Assembly (NCBI RefSeq): GCF_954871325.1
Contig: NC_088776.1
Location: 7,571,985-7,635,984 of the forward strand
DNA length: 64,000 nucleotides
Source of the DNA: Gordionus sp. m RMFG-2023
Taxonomy: Eukaryota; Nematomorpha; Gordioida; Chordodea; Parachordodidae
Direction of reading: 5' to 3'
The first letter of the stretch is position 1. Each line of letters begins with the position of its first letter. A model generated the notes under the pieces. It was not told the DNA's origin. It did not search any database and saw only the letters and a program-made list of their open reading frames with translations. A program made the translations under genes and the position numbers. Shown piece by piece: positions 58,541 through 64,000 of this stretch.

Positions 58541-59250
58541 TGTTGTTATTAATTTGTAAAAATTTTAAGGATTTTTTAAAACATTTTGGATGCAGCTTAA
58601 AATAAAATTTTAGTTAATTATTCAATAAATTTTTTGGATTTAAAGAAAAGTTATTTACATAGGTTTTATATGAAACTCATGTGTATATTTAATAGTTCCT
58701 TTCTAAAATGATCATTTTTATTATTATTCCAAAACTGGAGATAGATTAGATACCAAATTTTATTTTTATGAGATATTATTCTATATCATAAAATTATTTA
58801 AATGCTTTTAAGACCTTCATAAATACTCTTTTAAACAAAGAACTCCTATCATTGATTTAGATCAAATGAGGTCAACCTGATTGTGTCACAAACTCTGTGG
58901 TGGTATCCATTGGCTATTTAGAGGCAAGGATCAAAATCCAGGATCTTAATTTATTAGGTATACATAACAATTAAGATTGATTGTTAAGGGAGAAGTTAAA
59001 GTATTTATGAAGGTTTTAAAAGCATTTAAATAATTTTTTATGATAAGTGTAGATTTTATATGAAACTCATGTGTATAAATAGTTCCTTTCTAAAATAATC
59101 ATTTTTATTATTATTCCAATGGAGAAGAATAGATACCAAATTTTATTTTTATAATTTTAATTATTGAATAATAATTAACTAAAATTTTATTTTAAGCTGC
59201 GTCCAAAATGTTTTAAAAAAATCCTTAAAATTTTCACAAATTAATAACCT
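58541..59250. repeat. Compound inverted/direct repeat
   Basis: Segment Y (58569-58625, TTTTGGATGCAGCTTAAAAT) is inverted at about 59158-59225 (TTTTAAGCTGCGTCCAAAA). Segment Z (about 58775-58826) is inverted at about 58998-59044. Between them, segment X (TTTTATATGAAACTCATGTG, 58666 and 59050) is in direct orientation. A G-run lies at about 58512-58525. Confidence 0.85.
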
Positions 59251-59832
59251 TTTGCATCAATATTTTCTTTTAACCATATATATTGTTTGACATATAGTAG
59301 ATCCTTATTTTCCAGCATTTTTTAATGTTACGATCTGAGTTATTGTAATATATTTATTGTATGGTTTAAGAGAAAATTGATAGATATTCCAAGAGAAATT
59401 GCAGAGATTATTAGCATAATATTTTGAAGGAAAAAATAAAGAATTAAATAATTTTGTAAAAATTGTCCACTTACTAATACTTCAACTACCATTAAATAAT
59501 TCAATCTATTATAATATAGTGTTGTATATTTTTTTATAACTTCATAATTGTAGAATGTATTAACTTATTATAACATTTTTGATGAAATGTATAACATTTT
59601 TGTTTTACTTATATATAATTTGACTATGATTTGTAGTTAACCTATTATTTGATAACTTAAAATATCTTTTTATTTTTTCTATTGTAATTTAATATCAATT
59701 TCTTAAATTTAATTTTATAATTTGTAACTAAATAATAAATCATTTGGAAAGGTGATGGTTTGTTTAAAATTTAAATTAGGATGAACATATTTTCAGCATG
59801 GTACTTTAATATGTATTCATGAATTTCAAATA

Positions 59833-62160
59833 ATGATAGGTAAATCAGATATTTCCCCTTCATTTGATGATAATTTTGAAAAATTTTCCCAATTAATATA
59901 TACATATATTAGACAGATTTAATTCTTATAAACCCCTTACTATTTTTCAGCATCCAAGGAAAAAATTAATTATTCTGAGTTTTCCTGGGCATGGTAAATA
60001 TTCTTCACAATTAATTTGGACTTGGACATAGCTTGCTAAATATTTTTCAAAAAATTTTTTAATTTTAAATATGGGCTAGAAATTGACCTGAAAATATTTG
60101 AAGACATGGCCAGGCCTGATCACAAACCAAGGCCCATGCAACTTTCATATTCTGATTGTATTTTTAAATGCATTGTGACTTTTTATATATTTTATTTCAG
60201 TTCTCAACTACCAAAATTATTATGGTCTTTGGCAGGTTTAAGAAAATTTTATAAGTGCGTGGATCTGGCTTGGGAATTTTTTTAATATTAGGCATAGGTG
60301 TAATATCAATTTATATGGCCCTCAGGTAAAAGCTAATTTAAATATTATTTTTATTCAAAAAAATAGCATTCACTCTTAGTCTAAATGGGTTGGCCTTGGT
60401 CTGGGAGTGAGCTGGGTTAAGTTAGAATAAAAAATAGATATGGTTTTTAGAAATTTACCTATCTCCAGGTTTGGAAAAAAATTTTGAAAATTACTATGGG
60501 TTGGCCAGGCTTGAGAAAATTTTTTATAAAATTATTATAAGTTGGACTGGGCTTGGAAAATATTTTTATAAATTATATTGGGCTGGGCTTGGGGAAAATT
60601 ATTATGAGCTTGGACGTTTGATAATTTTTTTATTATTAACTATAGGTCAGACATTGGCCTAAAACAAGTTATTTTGCAGGTCTGGGCTCGGCCTGATCAA
60701 AAAACCAGGGCCCATGAAAATCTGATTTATATTGTATTTTTAAATTCATTATGATTATTTAAATGTTTTATTTCAGTTCTCAACTACCAAAATTATTATG
60801 ATCTTTCATTGCGCTTGGATGAATTTTTCAAAATTATTATGGCTTTGTACCTTACCTGATAATTTTTTTAATTTTAAATATTAGGTATAAATGATCAGTA
60901 AATTTAACATATTGGTATTATGAAGTAAAAGCCTTAAATTTATTCTTACTCAAACCATAGTATTTAGTCTTATTTATAATGAATTTCATATAAATACCAG
61001 GAGCTAACCAGTAGAATGATAGGTAAATCAGATATTTACCCTTCATTTGATGATTTTGAAAAATTTTCCATATAAAATGGCAAAAAAATATGAACATATT
61101 AGACAGATTTAATTCTTATAAACCTCTTACATCAGACCTATTTTTTTGAATCCAAAGAAAAAATAAATTATTTTGGGTTTTCCTGGACTTGGGAAATATT
61201 TTTCACCATTATTATGGACTTGGACATAGCTTGAGAAACATTTTTCATAATTATTATAGTCTTAGATTCCTGTAAATTATTTAATTTTAAATATGGGCTA
61301 GAAATTAGCCTGAAAATTTCTTTTGAGGACATGGCAAGGCCTGATCAAAAACCAAGGCTCATGCAACTTTCATATTCTGATTGTATTTTTAAATGCATTG
61401 TGACTTTTTATATATATTTTATTTTAGTTCTCAACTATCAAAATTATTATGGTCATTGGCGAGTTTGAGGAAATTTTCTCAAGTGCGAGGACCTGACTTG
61501 GGAATTTTTTTAATATTAGGCATAGGTGTAATATTTAACACAGAATATATATGGCCTTCAGATAAAAGCTAATTTAAATATATTTTTATTCAAAAAAATA
61601 GTATTAGTCTTAATGGGTTGGCCTTGGTCGGGGTGAGCTGGGTTAAAATAGAATAAAAAATAGATATGGTTTTTAGAGATTTACCTATCTTCAGGTTTAG
61701 GAAAAAATTTTAAAAATTACTATGGGTTGGCCAGGTTTTATAATAACTTTTTTATAAAATTATATGGGTTGGGCTTGGAAAATATTTTTATATTGGGCTG
61801 GGATTGGGGAAAATTTTTCAAAATTATTATGAGCTTGGACGCTTGATAATTTTTTTACTATTAATTATGGGCCAGACATTGGCCTAAAACACCAAGGCCC
61901 ATGAAAATCTGATTTTGATTGTATTTTTAAATTCATTGTGAATTTTATTTCAGTTCTCAACTACCAAAATTATTATGATCTTTCATTGGGCTTGGAAGAA
62001 TTTTTCAAAATTATTATGGCTTTTTACTTTGCCTGGGAATTTTTTTTAATATTAAATATTAGGTATAAGTGATCAGTAATATTTAATAAATAATATTGGT
62101 ATTATCAAATAAAAGCTTTAAATTTATTCTTACTCAAACAATAGTATTTATACTTAGTTT
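59833..62160. repeat. 1.2-kb direct duplication with a TTGGG-rich satellite motif
   Basis: Copies about 59833-61017 and 61017-62160 share the landmarks AGACAGATTTAATTCTTATA, GGACTTGGACATAGCTTG, ATTTCAGTTCTCAACTA and ACTATGGGTTGGCCAGG in the same order, with gaps. Within each, a short motif (GGGCTTGG, AAAATTTTTCAAAATTATTATGG) recurs irregularly. Confidence 0.85.
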
Positions 62161-62273
62161 TAATGAATTGAACCCGGCCTGAAGGGGGCAGGAGGTAAAA
62201 AGAATAAAAATTGGATATTATTTTCAAATAACAGGTAACATCTAGCATAAAAGTAAGAAAAAAATTCTCACTC

Positions 62274-62302
62274 CCCGTCATTTTTGACGGGCTATCTACT
62301 AG
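62274..62302 (+). repeat. Helitron 3' hairpin and CTAG end
   Basis: Stem CCCGTCA / TGACGGG with loop TTTT, then CTATCTACTAG and host T. Confidence 0.65.
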
Positions 62303-62474
62303 TATAAAATATTTTCGATTGCTGATATAAAAAAATTTCAGTCTAAAGAATTACAAGTTATAAAAAAGATTAATTAATTCATACATATGCCTCAATTGAA
62401 AATGGTTTTTAAAAACCACATAATATAATATAATTCTTAGCAACTTACATTGACAAAAGGTCATGAACCTAATA

Positions 62475-62560
62475 CAGTGGCGTCGCTAGGGGGGGGGCAC
62501 ACAGGGGCTCGAGCCATCTGAAAAATTTGAATAGCCCCCTGAAGCAAAAAAATTTTTTTT
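62475..62560. repeat. hAT-type terminus with G-run
   Basis: CAGTGGCGTCGCTAGGGGGG is the canonical CAGTGGCGTxGCxAGG hAT end. The right terminus was not found. Confidence 0.55.
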
Positions 62561-62736
62561 TTAATGGCTCCTTAATATCCCCGCGAACTAGAAATAAATT
62601 TTTTTGATTGCCCACTGAAAATGATTTCTTTTATAATTCCATTAAGTAATATTTAAATATAATTTTTAGAAATTAATAAGACTATTTAAATTTTTATTAA
62701 ATGAATATCTATATTATAATTTTCCGATGTCCTTAC

Positions 62737-62815
62737 TACGTCATCGTGACGTCATGTCATCGCTACGTCATGTCATCGTTACGTCATGTCATCGTTACGT
62801 CATGTCACATGTACG
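62737..62815. repeat. 16-bp tandem array (TACGTCATGTCATCGT)
   Basis: About 4-5 units. The first junction contains TGACGTCA, a perfect palindrome identical to a CRE half-site pair. Confidence 0.9.
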
Positions 62816-62834
62816 TTTTTATTTATTTTTTATT

Positions 62835-63115
62835 TGTTGATTTTATTTATTTATTTTATATAAACAGATGATCCTATAACTTAAATTTTCTATGCAACTG
62901 TAGGAGGTCATATTAAAACCAAAAAGTAATACATTATTTACTATTGTTTATTTTATTTATTTATTTTATACAAACAGATCATCCTATAACTTAATTTTCT
63001 ATGCAACTATAGGAGTCCATATTAAAACCCAAAAGTAATACATTCTTTACTATTGTTGATTTTATTTATTTATTTTATACAAACAGATGATCCTATAACT
63101 TAAATTTTAACTGAG
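62835..63115. repeat. 110-bp tandem array, 2.5 units
   Basis: Marker AAACAGATGATCCTATAACT at about 62862, 62972 and 63081. The units differ at a few positions only. Confidence 0.9.
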
Positions 63116-63129
63116 TTAATTCAATATAT

Positions 63130-63610
63130 TTAATATCTCTAGGCTTGGGAAAATTTTTTCAAAATTATTATTGGTTGGACTGGGCTTAAAAAATATTTCT
63201 CAAAATTAATATTGGCTTGGTTTTCAAAAATTATTAGGGATTAAAATGGGCTTGAGAAAATCTTTTTAAATTATTAAGATGTTGGATGCTTGGAAATTTT
63301 TTCCAAATATTGTAGGCTTGAACCTATATTAGGATTTTTTAATGTTAAATGTTAGTCTTATGTTATTATTTTAATAAACTAATATATTTTAACTATAGAC
63401 TAATTGATAAATTAGAGATTTCCCCTTCATTAATTATAAATTTAATATTTCTGGGCTTGGTTTCAAAATTATTAGGGATTGAGGTGGCTTGAAAAAATCT
63501 TTTTAAATTATTAAGATCTTGGATGCTTGGATATTTTTTCCAGATATTGTAGGCTTTAACCTAGATTGGGATTTTTTATTGTTAAATGTTAGTCTTATGT
63601 AAATATTTTT
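63130..63610. repeat. Two diverged units of the TTGGG-rich repeat
   Basis: TTGGATGCTTGG, GATATTGTAGGCTT and GTTAAATGTTAGTCTTATGT recur with a spacing of about 236 bp. The motif GGGCTTGAGAAAATC is related to the satellite inside 59833-62160. Confidence 0.75.
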
Positions 63611-63774
63611 TAAAATATATATAACTCAAAGAATAGTTTTCAGTAACAAATGTAGACTGATTATGCTATGCCGACAACATATGTATCCCAACTAAAGATA
63701 TCACTAACATTCATTATTTTAACAACAGTCTCAAATAATATGGGAAAAATCAAAATTTGAAAAATAATAAAATT

Positions 63775-63935
63775 CTCTTTTCCTTTCTTTCTCTTTTAAT
63801 TTCTTTTATTATCTTCCCCTTTCTCATCATTTCCCTTTCCTATCTTCACTTTTTAATTTTCTTTTTCTTTACCTTCTTTTCCCTTTTAATTTCCGTATTT
63901 TCTTTCCATTTAATTTCTCTTATTTCCCTACCTCA
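63775..63935. repeat. Pyrimidine-rich low-complexity tract
   Basis: CTTTTC/CCCTTT-rich on the plus strand with no regular period. No gene. Confidence 0.8.
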
Positions 63936-64000
63936 GGCTACACAATACAGCCGAAAGCTGGGCTTATCAAAAAATAAATATCATTCAATTCTTAATTCAA

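Larger units (their letters stand above)
55416..62302 (+). mobile_element. Probable Helitron, 6.9 kb, non-autonomous
   Basis: The left end starts TCTATATATATAATCC after an A. The right end has a 7-bp hairpin (CCCGTCA/TGACGGG, 62274-62291), then CTATCTACTAG, followed by T. Insertion between A and T, a TC start and a hairpin 7-10 bases before CTAG are the structural Helitron signature; there is no TIR or target duplication. No Rep/helicase is recognised. The interior is a mosaic of tandem arrays, a hAT-like coding scrap, exon-like modules and duplications, as expected of a sequence-capturing Helitron. A second copy of the 5' region lies inside at about 57677-57800. Pairing of these two ends is inferred, not proven. 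Confidence 0.6.

Overview
The window is strongly AT-rich, repeat-laden animal DNA. Spliced exons with gt...ag introns, LINEs, hAT, mariner and Helitron elements, tRNA-derived SINEs and long (CTTT)n tracts all point to a metazoan nuclear genome. An arthropod-like invertebrate fits best, but the sequence does not settle the species. No bacterial gene, rRNA, intact tRNA or CRISPR array is visible. Layout: 1-4.5 kb is a graveyard of retroelement pieces: a LINE 3' end, a Ty3-type integrase fossil, a long minus-strand reverse transcriptase fossil and a second LINE 3' end. 4685-10270 is one hAT-type foldback transposon with perfect 8-bp target duplications, inverted arms of about 2.1 and 2.5 kb, two kinds of internal tandem repeat and a transposase remnant in the loop. 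10.3-25.8 kb is AT-rich spacer holding MITEs, a mariner relic, an eroded hAT transposase split by another element, a GC-richer island of unknown origin and several retroelement scraps. 27.7-37.8 kb holds the only host-gene candidate, a plus-strand multi-exon gene resembling the M13 (neprilysin) peptidase ectodomain. Its N-terminal and C-terminal landmarks and many glycosylation sequons are visible, but the zinc-binding motifs are missing or replaced. Its introns have collected a SINE, a hAT MITE, a microsatellite and other repeats. 38-55 kb is again spacer with transposon pieces: a hAT element with an 8-bp duplication at 44.1-45.1 kb, LINE pieces at 45.3-46.9 kb, a hAT-like element at 50.5-51.2 kb and a SINE at 53.1 kb. 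A degraded reading frame at 53.4-54.3 kb may be an old RNA-virus nucleoprotein copy. 55416-62302 looks like one Helitron (TC start, 3' hairpin plus CTAG). It contains a 6-copy 126-bp array, a hAT-like coding scrap, a five-copy array of a 120-bp exon-like module and a 1.2-kb direct duplication. 62.3-64 kb holds further short arrays. Apart from the M13-like gene nothing here forms a functional pathway. The architecture is mainly that of nested, decaying transposons. All similarities were judged by eye from motifs and reading frames, without database searches.
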